DNA from: Chloracidobacterium sp.
Lineage (GTDB): Bacteria > Acidobacteriota > Blastocatellia > Pyrinomonadales > Pyrinomonadaceae
DNA: 64,000 bases
Direction: 5' to 3'
Assembly: GCA_016716305.1 (NCBI GenBank)
Contig: JADJWP010000002.1
Location: 248,001-312,000, forward strand
In this document: in pieces, positions 42,886-51,083 of the stretch
How the letters are laid out: the number at the start of each line of letters is the position of its first letter
Numbering within the stretch: position 1 is the first letter of the stretch
Notes under the pieces: model-generated
What the model was told of the DNA's origin: nothing
Seen by the model: the letters and a program-made list of their open reading frames with translations, nothing else
Database searches by the model: none
Made by a program: the position numbers and the translations under genes

Positions 42886-44016
42886 TTATTGGTCTTTAGG
42901 AGGAGGTGGGCCTGTCCTGAGGCCGCCCGAATATGTTTTTCGATATTGAGTGATCTCGTCCGCAAGTTTTGCATCCATTTTTCGAAGTTTTGCAATCTCT
43001 TCGTCCGTCTCTTTATTCTTGGATTTGAACGTATCTGCCATTTGGACGTAAGCCTTGCATATTGCGTACTGAGCTTGTGCGAAGTCCGGTTTTTTTTCCA
43101 ATGCCTTCCTAAAGTAAACGATCGCCTTTTCCTGTCTTCCATCTACAACCCAAGACTCACCATCCATCACCATGAGGCCCATTTGAAGCAAGGCCTCTGG
43201 GTCGTTCGGTTTCTTCGCAAGCGCATCTTCGGCCTTTTTCTTTTTCTCGGCTCGTTCAAGCAGCGTGATGAAATTGGGGAATGTATTGTCTTTGTCTGAC
43301 TTTCTCCCGTCCCAAACCTCGCGCGCCTCTTTCAACCGGCCTTGTTCGACAAGTAGCCTGCCTAATTCGAATCGCCCAATCATTTTATTGGGGTCAAGAT
43401 CCATCACGTTTCTATAGACTTCCTCGGCTCCTTTTTTATCTTTTGAGACCGACAAAAACATCCCCAGATCTTTGTACGCGTTAAAAAGCGTGGGTTTCAG
43501 TTTTATTGCTGTGCGGTACGCTTCTATGATCTCGCTATAGTCTTTTGCCCCAATAGACAAGGCATCAGCCAATGCTACGTATGCCTCCGCATATGCAGCG
43601 TCAAGTTTTATCGCTTCACGAGCGGCGGCAACAGCCTCTTCTCTCTCGTTGCGATGCCGATCAGCGCGGGATTTATTGACGTGAAGACTCTTTTCTTTTG
43701 GGTTTAAGAAGATCGCTTTGGCAAACGCTTCGGAGGCGCTTTTCATTTTCCATTGAGCCATATAAACCGCTCCGGAAATGTAGTGTGGCCGGAAGTCCGA
43801 TGGTCGCAACTCTACGGCTTTCACGCATTTTGCAAGTGCTTCTTCGTATTTTCGTTGCGAGTAGAGTTGAAAGGCATCTTTGATGAGATCGTCAAACTCG
43901 TCCAACACAAAAGGTTGAACTATTTGAGACTCCAGCCGCGCCGCGGGGACGTTTCCTCCGACGAGAATCGGGACACTAACTGCGACCAGCATTATCAATA
44001 TGAGTCTGTAAATCAT
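42886..44016 (-). CDS. TPR-repeat protein inserted between korA and korB
   Basis: 376 residues. A signal-type N-terminus (about 1-24, LILIMLVAVSVPILVGG) is followed by at least six tetratricopeptide units, for example AFQLYSQRKYEEALAKCVKA, IEAYRTAIKLKPTLFNAYK, AEEVYRNVMDLDPNKM and AIVYFRKALEKKPDFAQAQY, and a Pro-rich end. TPRs mediate protein contacts; no enzyme domain is seen. It probably acts in the periplasm or membrane. The ATG overlaps the korA stop by four bases (ATGA) and korB begins five bases on. Two sampled 60-base stretches hold 28 and 26 G+C, against 36 and 34 in korA and korB. Confidence 0.88.
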   Translation of the reverse strand: MIYRLILIMLVAVSVPILVGGNVPAARLESQIVQPFVLDEFDDLIKDAFQLYSQRKYEEALAKCVKAVELRPSDFRPHYISGAVYMAQWKMKSASEAFAKAIFLNPKEKSLHVNKSRADRHRNEREEAVAAAREAIKLDAAYAEAYVALADALSIGAKDYSEIIEAYRTAIKLKPTLFNAYKDLGMFLSVSKDKKGAEEVYRNVMDLDPNKMIGRFELGRLLVEQGRLKEAREVWDGRKSDKDNTFPNFITLLERAEKKKKAEDALAKKPNDPEALLQMGLMVMDGESWVVDGRQEKAIVYFRKALEKKPDFAQAQYAICKAYVQMADTFKSKNKETDEEIAKLRKMDAKLADEITQYRKTYSGGLRTGPPPPKDQ

Positions 44017-46001
44017 TTCAATCTTTCTTTTATCTGCCTAAATATATTATCCGCCGTGATCGGCATGCCGTCGTAGTTTAGGACGGAGATGAGCTTGGCG
44101 GCGTCGGTGCCGAGTTCGATCATCATCAGGCTGCGAAATTGAGCATCGCGGTTTTGTTCGATCACAAACAGTCTTTCGTGGGCATCTACGAACTCAACGA
44201 ACGCCTTGCCGAACGGAAAGCCGCGGGGCCGCATGCCGTCGAGCGTAATACCCTCGGCGGCCAGCATCTCGAGAGCCTCCGCCGCAGCGTATGCCGACGT
44301 CCCGAAAAAGATCACGCCATCCGAATGACCAGTGACAACCGCTCCGGGTTCGGATTCATGAGACATCCCCGGACTAAAGAAAACCGGCTGCGGAACGAGC
44401 TCCTTAGCCGTTTCCCATTTCTGCGATAGCCGTTCCATATTGCGCTGATAGGCGGAGCCATCCTCAGTATAGACCGCATACTCGTCGCGACTCGACCCAC
44501 GTGTTACGAAGGCTCCGCGTGTATGGTGCGTTCCGGGGATCGTTCGATAAGGAATTCCATCGCCGTCGATGTCCAGATATCGGCCCCATTTGCCTTTGAA
44601 CTGTTCAAGCGGTTGAGTTGCCGAGTGGTCACCGTGAGTCTGTGCGTCGAGTTCCGAAAGGGATGCACCCATATGGCCATTTCCGCTGCCATTCGTAACG
44701 GGCTGATGCTCATCGACAGCAGCCTGCATTCGGTCTATCGCACTTCCCAGGAACTCCAGTTGCTCGGTCGTGAGAACCTTTCCACGGTCATACGCCCGCG
44801 AATCGTCCCAAACAAGCGGATCGGTCACGTGATCGTTCATGCCGAGATCCAGGTCGGTCATGACGATGACCGGCGTTTGCAGGCGTTCGGTCAGATCAAA
44901 GGCCTGGGCCGTCATCTCGAAGCACTCTTTCGGCGACGCGGGAAACAACAGCGGATGCTTCGTGTCGCCGTGCGATGCGTAGGCGGCAAGCAGAATGTCC
45001 GATTGCTGCGTTCGCGTCGGCATTCCGGTCGACGGGCCTGTGCGTTGAACGTCTATCAGCACCGTCGGCACTTCGGCGAAGTAGCCGAGGCCGAGGAATT
45101 CATTCATCAGCGAGACGCCTGGGCCGCTGGTCGCGGTAAAGGCCCGTGCTCCGTTCCACGAGGCCCCCATCACCATCCCGATCGCGGCGAGTTCGTCCTC
45201 TGCCTGGACGATCGCGTAGTTGTTCTTGCCGGTTTCGGGATCGACCCGATATTTCGAAGCATATTTCGCAAAAGCGTCGACCACCGATGTCGACGGCGTG
45301 ATCGGGTACCACGCGGCGACGGTCGCACCGGCGTAGATCGCGCCGAGAGCACAAGCGGAATTGCCGCCGTATAATATCTTCTCGCCGAGCAGATCGCGGC
45401 GTTCGACGCGGATGTCGAGCGGGCAATCAAAATTCTCTCGAGCATGATCGACACCGATGTTCAAGGCCCTGATGTTCGGCTCGATCAGCTTTTCTTTCCC
45501 TTTGAATTGCTCAGCGATCTGCCCTTCGAGCACTGTAAATTCCAGATCGATCAGTGCCGAAAGTGCACCGATATAAATAATGTTCTTGAACAACTGCCGC
45601 TGCCGTGCGTCGGTAAATTCGGCGTTGCAGAGATTCATCAGCGGGATCGGAATGTGTGTTATGTCGTCGCGTTGGTAATCGGGCGGCAGGGGCTTTGACG
45701 AGTCATAAAGGAAATAGCCGCCTTGTCGAACATCGGCGTAGTCCTTCTTCATCGACTGCGGATTGACGGCGATCATCAGATCGACGCCTTCACGGCGGCC
45801 GAGATGACCTTTCTCGCTCACCCGCACCTCATACCAGGTCGGCAGGCCTTGTATGTTTGACGGAAAGATGTTCTTCGGTGTAACGGGCACGCCCATGCGA
45901 AACACCGCCTTGGTAAACAGAGCATTTGCCGATGCCGAACCAGTGCCGTTGACGTTTGCGAATCTCACTACGAAATCGTTGATCTTGCCAGCTTGGGTCA
46001 T
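44013..46001 (-). CDS. korA: 2-oxoacid:ferredoxin oxidoreductase alpha subunit (gamma-alpha fusion)
   Basis: 662-residue subunit. The N-terminal third is the gamma domain (FANVNGTGSASANALFTKAV, then GLPTWYEVRVSEKGHLGRRE), and the remainder the alpha domain starting GNSACALGAIYAGATVAAWY with the conserved YPITPSTS, then VQAEDELAAIGMVMGASWNG and FTATSGPGVSLMNEF. This gamma-alpha fusion is the KorA layout. It works with KorB to feed ferredoxin in central metabolism, such as a reductive or ferredoxin-linked TCA step. The region of about residues 440-500 is a low-conservation insert. First gene of the korA-TPR-korB run. Confidence 0.93.
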   Translation of the reverse strand: MTQAGKINDFVVRFANVNGTGSASANALFTKAVFRMGVPVTPKNIFPSNIQGLPTWYEVRVSEKGHLGRREGVDLMIAVNPQSMKKDYADVRQGGYFLYDSSKPLPPDYQRDDITHIPIPLMNLCNAEFTDARQRQLFKNIIYIGALSALIDLEFTVLEGQIAEQFKGKEKLIEPNIRALNIGVDHARENFDCPLDIRVERRDLLGEKILYGGNSACALGAIYAGATVAAWYPITPSTSVVDAFAKYASKYRVDPETGKNNYAIVQAEDELAAIGMVMGASWNGARAFTATSGPGVSLMNEFLGLGYFAEVPTVLIDVQRTGPSTGMPTRTQQSDILLAAYASHGDTKHPLLFPASPKECFEMTAQAFDLTERLQTPVIVMTDLDLGMNDHVTDPLVWDDSRAYDRGKVLTTEQLEFLGSAIDRMQAAVDEHQPVTNGSGNGHMGASLSELDAQTHGDHSATQPLEQFKGKWGRYLDIDGDGIPYRTIPGTHHTRGAFVTRGSSRDEYAVYTEDGSAYQRNMERLSQKWETAKELVPQPVFFSPGMSHESEPGAVVTGHSDGVIFFGTSAYAAAEALEMLAAEGITLDGMRPRGFPFGKAFVEFVDAHERLFVIEQNRDAQFRSLMMIELGTDAAKLISVLNYDGMPITADNIFRQIKERLK

Positions 46002-46039
46002 CAGTTTAATATTCTAGACCTCGTAATGTCTTTTGCAAA

Positions 46040-46444
46040 CTACCGGTTGGATTTCAATTTACCTCCCAGGATCGCCATTGGAAGCAGGATCGCCGTAAAG
46101 ACAAAGTGATGCCAAACGGGAACAAGCGGCCAGGACATAAAGGCCTTCAATAAACCCATTGCGAGCAGCAGAAAGCCGAGCACCAACGGCGCGCGTTTGT
46201 TTGCACCGGCGACGATCGCGGCCAGAAAGCCGGCTATTGCCGAGACTACTGTAGCTAGGACAATTTGCGTGAGCAGAAAACTAGTTTCCCCACTGAACGG
46301 AGCTTCGTTTTCGATCGCAGCTTGGAACGCACTTTGCTGAGCGCCGAACGCCGGCCAAATGGCCGAAAGGACTATTTCACTGCCAAACCATACGATCGCC
46401 CAGCCAAAGAATCCTGAAATAACGCCGAAGATGATACGTAACAT
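46040..46444 (-). CDS. Small four-helix membrane protein, unknown
   Basis: 134 residues with four hydrophobic segments (about 5-28, 60-82, 88-105, 112-126) and few charged residues. The protein was not recognised. The spacing of helices resembles small DUF-type integral membrane proteins of the inner membrane. ATG 46444 is preceded by GGAG (as read on the minus strand, about seven bases away). It sits 38 bases downstream of no shared gene end with korA and is probably transcribed separately from it. Confidence 0.65.
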   Translation of the reverse strand: MLRIIFGVISGFFGWAIVWFGSEIVLSAIWPAFGAQQSAFQAAIENEAPFSGETSFLLTQIVLATVVSAIAGFLAAIVAGANKRAPLVLGFLLLAMGLLKAFMSWPLVPVWHHFVFTAILLPMAILGGKLKSNR

Positions 46445-46538
46445 ATTTGACTCCTATCTGCGCCCGATCAATGCCCCATGGAGCAACACGTCATTATCGC
46501 CGACGCGTAAAACCGTGAGTGCGTTTCGTATACTATCA

Positions 46539-47132
46539 CTAGTTCTCTTCTATTTGAGGAGCACCGATTCTAACCTCGCCGTCGCGTGTGTATGTGATGC
46601 AGATGTTGCCGTTTGGCGAGATCAGGCTGTCGGTCACCTTGAAGGACGCCGGGATGGTGCCGCTTTCGAATAGACGTTTTCCGGTGCCGAGGGTGATCGG
46701 GATTATCATGAGCTCCATCTCATCGACGAGGTCATTTTTGAAAAGCGTCTGAAGCAGGTTCGCGCTTCCGAATACGTACAGATCGGGTCCGTCGGTTTGT
46801 TTAAGTTCGCGCACCTTTTCCGCGAGATCGCCGCCCAAAAAGACCGTCGGTTGCCAATCGCTCGAGGTGCGTGTGTTCGAGGCGACGTACTTCGTCGCGG
46901 TCATCACATGCGGCCAAAAATGCGAGTGCGTCGGCCAGTACGGCTCCCACATGTCAAACGTCTTCCGCCCTAACAGCAGATCCACCTCTTTTCCCAGTCG
47001 CCGCTGTATCACCGCCCCGGCTTCCTCGTCCGTATATCCGAAAAACCACCCTTCATACTTAAACCCGTCCTCCGGGCTCGACTGTATGACACCATCGATC
47101 GTCATGAATTCTGCGGCAATTATTTTTCTCAT
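46539..47132 (-). CDS. Dihydrofolate reductase / RibD C-terminal family protein
   Basis: 197-residue protein of the RibD_C fold. IIAAEFMTIDGVIQS at the start, LLLGRKTFDMWEPYWPTH, and DLYVFGSANLLQTLFKNDLVDEMELMIIP are the family's NADPH- and substrate-side segments. Members reduce pterin or deaminopyrimidine-like substrates, but most genome copies, including this type, have no proven substrate. It is the first of several small accessory genes on the minus strand, typical neighbours of SRPBCC and ArsR genes. Confidence 0.88.
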   Translation of the reverse strand: MRKIIAAEFMTIDGVIQSSPEDGFKYEGWFFGYTDEEAGAVIQRRLGKEVDLLLGRKTFDMWEPYWPTHSHFWPHVMTATKYVASNTRTSSDWQPTVFLGGDLAEKVRELKQTDGPDLYVFGSANLLQTLFKNDLVDEMELMIIPITLGTGKRLFESGTIPASFKVTDSLISPNGNICITYTRDGEVRIGAPQIEEN

Positions 47133-47159
47133 CTTAATTTCATCCCCAACCGAAATCGC

Positions 47160-47897
47160 CTACCACAATTTCCACCACGATTTTTTATCGTCTTCCATTT
47201 TCCAACCATCAGTGTTGCTGAATGTTTCAAAATTGTATTTTGGCTCGTAATCGTAGTCCTCTGATTTTGTTTTTTTGTTGTAAGCATCTGCTGGCAAATA
47301 CAGCAACGGCTCAAAATCCATCTCTTTTGGCATTTCTGTTGGATTTGCCTTAACTCGGTTGAAATAGTCTTTGCCATTAGCGACCACACAACACCTAACA
47401 TACAAAAAGTAGTCCACTGAAAAGTGCCCGTCCTCGCCCTTGTAGGATTCTTCACCAATGTTTGAGGCGTAGGTAATTCCGTCTAATAGAAAAAGTTTCT
47501 CCGATAAAATATCGGCAAACTTGTAAATGTCCTCGACTGGCATGGACGCGAGATGCTTAACGGCAGGTCGCAAAACAGCGTCGTCGTTGCCGGTCTTTGT
47601 CCAGTCAAATAACTTGATTACTTCCCAAAAGATGTCTTCGTCCATCGGTTTGTAGTCCTCAACGGGTTTTGCCTGAACTTGCGACAGTTCGCTAATTTCT
47701 TGGTAGCCCTTACCTAACTTTTCGTTGGTGAGTTTTTCGACTTCCTTTCGACACGTTTCTCTGTCCTCGAAAGATTTTGAGGTTGTTCTTCCTTCCGTTC
47801 CGATTTTCCCCCAGGTTACTGTATAAGAATTTCCTGCCTGTTCAATAGTCCAAAACTTATTGGAGTCGCCTGTCTGGTTGATGTAAATTCTCTTCAT
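47160..47897 (-). CDS. WGR-domain protein with DUF4240-like C-terminus
   Basis: 245 residues. Residues 1-80 form a WGR domain (KFWTIEQAGNSYTVTWGKIG then TTSKSFEDRETCRKEVEKL), a fold found in poly(ADP-ribose) polymerases and in bacterial DNA-binding regulators. Residues about 80-245 match DUF4240-like proteins (DEDIFWEVIKLFDW then YLPADAYNKKT). A nucleic-acid role for the WGR part is known for eukaryotic members; the bacterial function is open. The gene is markedly A+T-rich: 47221-47280 has only 18 G+C in 60, suggesting recent acquisition. Confidence 0.8.
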   Translation of the reverse strand: MKRIYINQTGDSNKFWTIEQAGNSYTVTWGKIGTEGRTTSKSFEDRETCRKEVEKLTNEKLGKGYQEISELSQVQAKPVEDYKPMDEDIFWEVIKLFDWTKTGNDDAVLRPAVKHLASMPVEDIYKFADILSEKLFLLDGITYASNIGEESYKGEDGHFSVDYFLYVRCCVVANGKDYFNRVKANPTEMPKEMDFEPLLYLPADAYNKKTKSEDYDYEPKYNFETFSNTDGWKMEDDKKSWWKLW

Positions 47898-47952
47898 AAT
47901 TAGATTTTCACACTACATTCTCATCCGCAGTCCTGACTCATGTTTCGACCAT

Positions 47953-48381
47953 TTATGATTTCTGAGCCTCAAACCCAAACCGAATCGCCGCTGCGAGGAC
48001 ATCGGTGTTTATATCTTTTAGAGTTTTGAACCGAATGCAATAGCGGGTCACGGTGGCTTTGCCGAGGGTGCTGGCGTATGTTTCGGCCAGGTATTTTTTG
48101 TCTTCGATGCCGAGGATATAGACAGAGATCCCGGTTTTGTTTGCGCTCAGGCCGATCTGATAGAACTCGCGGATCGTCCCATCGGCGTATTTATGAGGGC
48201 GAGATCCGTAGCCGATATCCGGATTAGAAACGACCTTACCTTCGCTGTTTTTGCCGTCGAGAAACCACAGCTTACATCCCGGACTGATCTGTAGTATGCG
48301 CTCGTGCAGCACTTGCAGATCGCTGCGTTTTGGTTCCGGGTGGCTTGCAATGTACGCGTCGATTTGTTCGTTTACTTTCAT
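47953..48381 (-). CDS. DUF1801 domain protein
   Basis: 142-residue cytoplasmic protein of the DUF1801 family. Pattern: LQVLHERILQISPGCKLWF, GYGSRPHKYADGTIREFYQIGL, ISVYILGIEDKKYLAETYAS and ATVTRYCIRFKTLKDIN. The family adopts a YdhG-like fold and its role is not established; it is often found among stress or accessory genes with SRPBCC proteins, as here. ATG 48381 is the start, with a hairpin element upstream at 48416-48574. Confidence 0.8.
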   Translation of the reverse strand: MKVNEQIDAYIASHPEPKRSDLQVLHERILQISPGCKLWFLDGKNSEGKVVSNPDIGYGSRPHKYADGTIREFYQIGLSANKTGISVYILGIEDKKYLAETYASTLGKATVTRYCIRFKTLKDINTDVLAAAIRFGFEAQKS

Positions 48382-48415
48382 CTTAGTGAGGCTGTTCTAG
48401 CAGTCTTTTTCAGTC

Positions 48416-48574
48416 ATAGCCCCGTCGTTTACGGCGGGGTAAGCTTGGGTGCAATTTACGAAGGGCGTTTTAACGTCCTTGTTCTTCCGGGCTTAAGCCG
48501 CCGGATTTCAAGCCCGTTGAAACGGGCTGAAAAGCATCTCACTACCTACACCCCGCCGTGAACGACGGGGCTAT
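48416..48574. repeat. Multi-hairpin element with 24-bp terminal inverted repeats
   Basis: 159 bases with no coding frame. The ends 48416-48439 and 48551-48574 are inverted repeats of each other with one mismatch, and each arm is itself a hairpin (CCCCGTCGT/ACGGCGGGG). Inside lie three further hairpins: around AAGGGCGTT (about 48461-48480), GGCTTAAGCC (about 48490-48500) and AGCCCG/CGGGCT (about 48516-48533). The layout resembles a REP-like or MITE-like mobile repeat. No transposase is adjacent. Confidence 0.75.
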
Positions 48575-48650
48575 GCTTCCTTCGGGGAGCCCGCGTAAAC
48601 GAGGCTCAGAAAATTAGCAACATAACCTGGCAATTCTTCCTCTATTTGCT

Positions 48651-49505
48651 TTACGGCTTCGCATCCAGGAAGTCGTTCACCATCGGCACGAGCGTTTGTC
48701 TGTGGTTCATCAGGGTGACGTGGGTGGTGTCGGGCAAAATTACCAATCTCGACGCTGGGCGAGGCTGCATGTCGCCGTGGATGTTGCCGCCGCCTTTTAG
48801 GCGGTACATTTCGGCGATGTGTTCGAACCGCACACCGTCGGCGTCGCCGTGGATGAAGAACATCGGTGCCTTTGTCGCTGCAAATTTGTCGGCGCCGAAA
48901 TCGTACGGTTTCGAAGCCATCGCGACGACGTGCTTGATGAAGTCCGCGAACTTGTCAGGTGTCGGGCTAAGCCTTTTGTACTCAGCCTCCATTGGCGTGC
49001 CTTTGAATACTTCCGCCGTGAGATTGGGGAGAGCTTCGCGACCTTCTTTGACCCAGCCGTCGAGGCGGAACGGGGCCGAAATGCTTATGACCTTTCGCAC
49101 TTTTTCAGGATGACGGATCGCACACTGCATCGCGACACCGGCCCCCAAGCTGTAACCCATTATGTCTGCCTTTGGGATCTTTAGATGATCAAGCAACGCG
49201 GAAACGTCGTCGGAAAGATTTTCAGCAGTAATATCGCGATCGATGTCGGCCGTACGACCATGACCCTGCATTTCCACGGCGATCACTTTGCGCGTTTTGG
49301 CGAGTTCGCTGATCCAATCATTCCAATCACCCGAGATCGCCATAAACGCCCCATGCAGCAACACCACCGGCTCGCCCTTGCCGTGAATTTCGTAATACAT
49401 TTTTAGCCCGTTAACCGGCGCATAACCTGTAGTCGGCTTTTGCTGCGCCGATGCGATACCTGCTAACAACGTCATCGTCGTTATGGCGAAGGCGAGTGTC
49501 TTCAT
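48651..49505 (-). CDS. Alpha/beta hydrolase, exported
   Basis: 284 residues from the chosen start. A signal peptide (about 1-20, ending ASAQ) is followed by an alpha/beta hydrolase core: EPVVLLHGAFMAISGDWNDW (oxyanion HG), VEMQGHGRTAD, and the nucleophile elbow MGYSLGAGVAMQ with Ser; DADGVRFEH and PDTTHVTLMNH supply the acid and histidine regions. It acts in the periplasm or outside. ATG 49505 is preceded by GAGGA about nine bases upstream; the longer frame to 49622 lacks this. Substrate unknown. Confidence 0.88.
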   Translation of the reverse strand: MKTLAFAITTMTLLAGIASAQQKPTTGYAPVNGLKMYYEIHGKGEPVVLLHGAFMAISGDWNDWISELAKTRKVIAVEMQGHGRTADIDRDITAENLSDDVSALLDHLKIPKADIMGYSLGAGVAMQCAIRHPEKVRKVISISAPFRLDGWVKEGREALPNLTAEVFKGTPMEAEYKRLSPTPDKFADFIKHVVAMASKPYDFGADKFAATKAPMFFIHGDADGVRFEHIAEMYRLKGGGNIHGDMQPRPASRLVILPDTTHVTLMNHRQTLVPMVNDFLDAKP

Positions 49506-49521
49506 AATTGGTTTCCTCATG

Positions 49522-49983
49522 TTAGTTCTGAATCTCATAGCCGTGTTTTGTGCACGATGACAAGAGTTCGATTCGAAATCTCTCAGCGTCGAACCCGCCG
49601 AGCTTCTTCTTTTTGTCCACAAGAACAGAGGTAGACATGTAGATCAGACCCAACGCATAACTTGGTACGGAACCAAGTGGCAGATCTAATAACACATCGA
49701 AATCCGGTCGGACACTGTAATGTCCAACATTTTCATATACTTCGGTTCGCAGGCCGGTTAGTCTCGAAATGCCGCCACCGACCTTCTTCTGGAACCGAAA
49801 CGGAAAAGGTGGTCGCCGGTCAATCCCAAACTGGCTTAATTCAAAATCGATCCAAAGATGCTGCATCGTTCCACCATAATCTCTACTTACGTCCTTTTCT
49901 ATGATGTCGAAAACATCTTGAAGTCGAGCAGCGATTCGCTCCGTCGCAAGGTCGCAAATGTTTGCATTGATATTTACTTTCAT
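49522..49983 (-). CDS. Unknown cytoplasmic protein
   Basis: 153 residues, no signal peptide or transmembrane segment. The protein was not recognised. It is rich in aromatic and charged residues with segments LWIDFELSQFGIDRRPPF, FRFQKKVGGGISRLTGLR and HYSVRPDFDVLLDL, giving a mixed alpha/beta composition. It is followed by the hydrolase gene after a 16-base gap, and sits inside the accessory run, which hints at acquisition with those genes. Confidence 0.55.
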   Translation of the reverse strand: MKVNINANICDLATERIAARLQDVFDIIEKDVSRDYGGTMQHLWIDFELSQFGIDRRPPFPFRFQKKVGGGISRLTGLRTEVYENVGHYSVRPDFDVLLDLPLGSVPSYALGLIYMSTSVLVDKKKKLGGFDAERFRIELLSSCTKHGYEIQN

Positions 49984-50021
49984 ACCATCTCATCGATTTT
50001 TCGCCCGCATATCGGTCCATC

Positions 50022-50510
50022 TTACTCTGCTCGCATGCCCTTCAATAGTTCTTCCAAATTTTGCAGCTGCGCCTTCGTTCCTTCGGCGAAGCCGAATTCG
50101 ATCATTTGCTCGAGGCGTTCCAGCGACTCGTTGTAGATAGAAACGTGAACCGTCGTCTTTCCGTCTTGCTCGCTGAAATTCATGTCCCAATCGGAGCCGG
50201 GCAATTGCGGGTTTTCGTTTTCGTCTGCAAATGCGTTAAAGAGCTTGAAATTGGTTTTCGGGGTGATCGAAGTATATTTCTGCAAAACCCAACGCTCGAC
50301 GCCTTCAGGGCTGACCATGGCGTAAAATCTCTTGCCGCCAACGGTAAAGTCCATGGCCTTTGTCCGTGACGCGAAAGGTTTCGGTGCCCACCACTGGTCG
50401 AGCAGCTCGGCCTTCGTGTATGCGTCCCAGACCAACGACAGCCCGGCATCAAACTCTTTGGTTATGGTGACCGTCTTTGTTTCTTTGTTTACGATAAACT
50501 CCATATTCAT
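50022..50510 (-). CDS. SRPBCC (AHSA1-like) family protein
   Basis: 162 residues with a Bet v1-like fold: TKEFDAGLSLVWDAYTKAEL, LLDQWWAPKPF, DFTVGGKRFYAMVSPEG and WDMNFSEQDGKTTVHVSI. The closest family is AHSA1, an Hsp90 ATPase activator domain in eukaryotes; in bacteria these proteins probably bind small hydrophobic ligands. The start was set at ATG 50510 with a purine-rich GAAGAGAG just upstream; a longer frame would read back into the repeat element. It lies downstream of a second SRPBCC gene and an ArsR repressor. Confidence 0.85.
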   Translation of the reverse strand: MNMEFIVNKETKTVTITKEFDAGLSLVWDAYTKAELLDQWWAPKPFASRTKAMDFTVGGKRFYAMVSPEGVERWVLQKYTSITPKTNFKLFNAFADENENPQLPGSDWDMNFSEQDGKTTVHVSIYNESLERLEQMIEFGFAEGTKAQLQNLEELLKGMRAE

Positions 50511-50522
50511 CTCTCTTCTAAC

Positions 50523-50603
50523 AGTGCGGAAGCCCGCGCGTGAGCAAGGGGGTAATACCAACGTTGAACGTTACGCCCTTACTTACGTGCGGGCTTCTGC
50601 ACT
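50523..50603. repeat. 81-bp palindromic element that supplies a gene end
   Basis: The terminal 19 bases at 50523-50541 and 50585-50603 are near-perfect inverted repeats (two mismatches). Inside lie AAGGGGGTA, two tandem AACGTT palindromes separated by G, and CGCCCTTA, which pair loosely. The right arm encodes the last six residues and stop of the adjacent SRPBCC gene (SAEART). It fills the space between two SRPBCC genes. Similar to small palindromic intergenic elements; copy number elsewhere cannot be seen here. Confidence 0.7.
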
Positions 50604-51083
50604 TAATACTTCGTCGAGCCGCGTATAGCTTGTCTCCATGCCGTCGGTCATGCCGGTTGCGAGAGCCGCATCGCGGTCGGCCTGCGACGCATATTTGATC
50701 GTGGTCGCGACGTTCGTGATGCCGTCGATCTCGTCGAACGTCACGGTAATGATCGACGGTTCACCGCCCATGGAAATGCCCATATTGCCCGGATCGAAAG
50801 CTTGCGTATGAACGATCTTGGCATGCGGAACTACCTCGAGTACGTCGCCGGTAAACCCAAACTCCATGCCGTCTTCGTCATTACGCCAACGCCATTGATA
50901 CGTGCCGCCGACGCGCATATCCATATCGCAGACAGGCATCGACCAATTAGGCGGACCCGTACACCAGCGACGCAGCAGATCTGGTTCCATATATGCACGC
51001 CACACCATCGCGGCGGGGGCATCAAAGCTCCGTTTAACTAGAACCTCGGTATCTGACGACAATGTTGCTTCGGCTGGTTTCAT
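50583..51083 (-). CDS. SRPBCC (AHSA1-like) family protein with C-terminus from repeat
   Basis: 166 residues. Bet v1-like fold: LVKRSFDAPAAMVWRAYMEP, RRWCTGPPNWSMPVCDMDMR, GGTYQWRWRNDEDGMEFGF and IITVTFDEIDGITNVATT. The start was set at ATG 51083 (MKPAEAT) because AGGAG lies nine bases upstream and it overlaps the ArsR gene stop by four (ATGA). The last six residues SAEART and the stop come from the palindromic element 50523-50603, so the native end may have been lost. Translationally coupled to the ArsR regulator. Confidence 0.85.
   Translation of the reverse strand: MKPAEATLSSDTEVLVKRSFDAPAAMVWRAYMEPDLLRRWCTGPPNWSMPVCDMDMRVGGTYQWRWRNDEDGMEFGFTGDVLEVVPHAKIVHTQAFDPGNMGISMGGEPSIITVTFDEIDGITNVATTIKYASQADRDAALATGMTDGMETSYTRLDEVLSAEART

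Noticed and set aside
44523..45374. 283-codon plus-strand frame inside korA
   Set aside because: It lies fully antisense to the YPITPS-containing domain and its composition (many Arg and His) is typical of a shadow frame.
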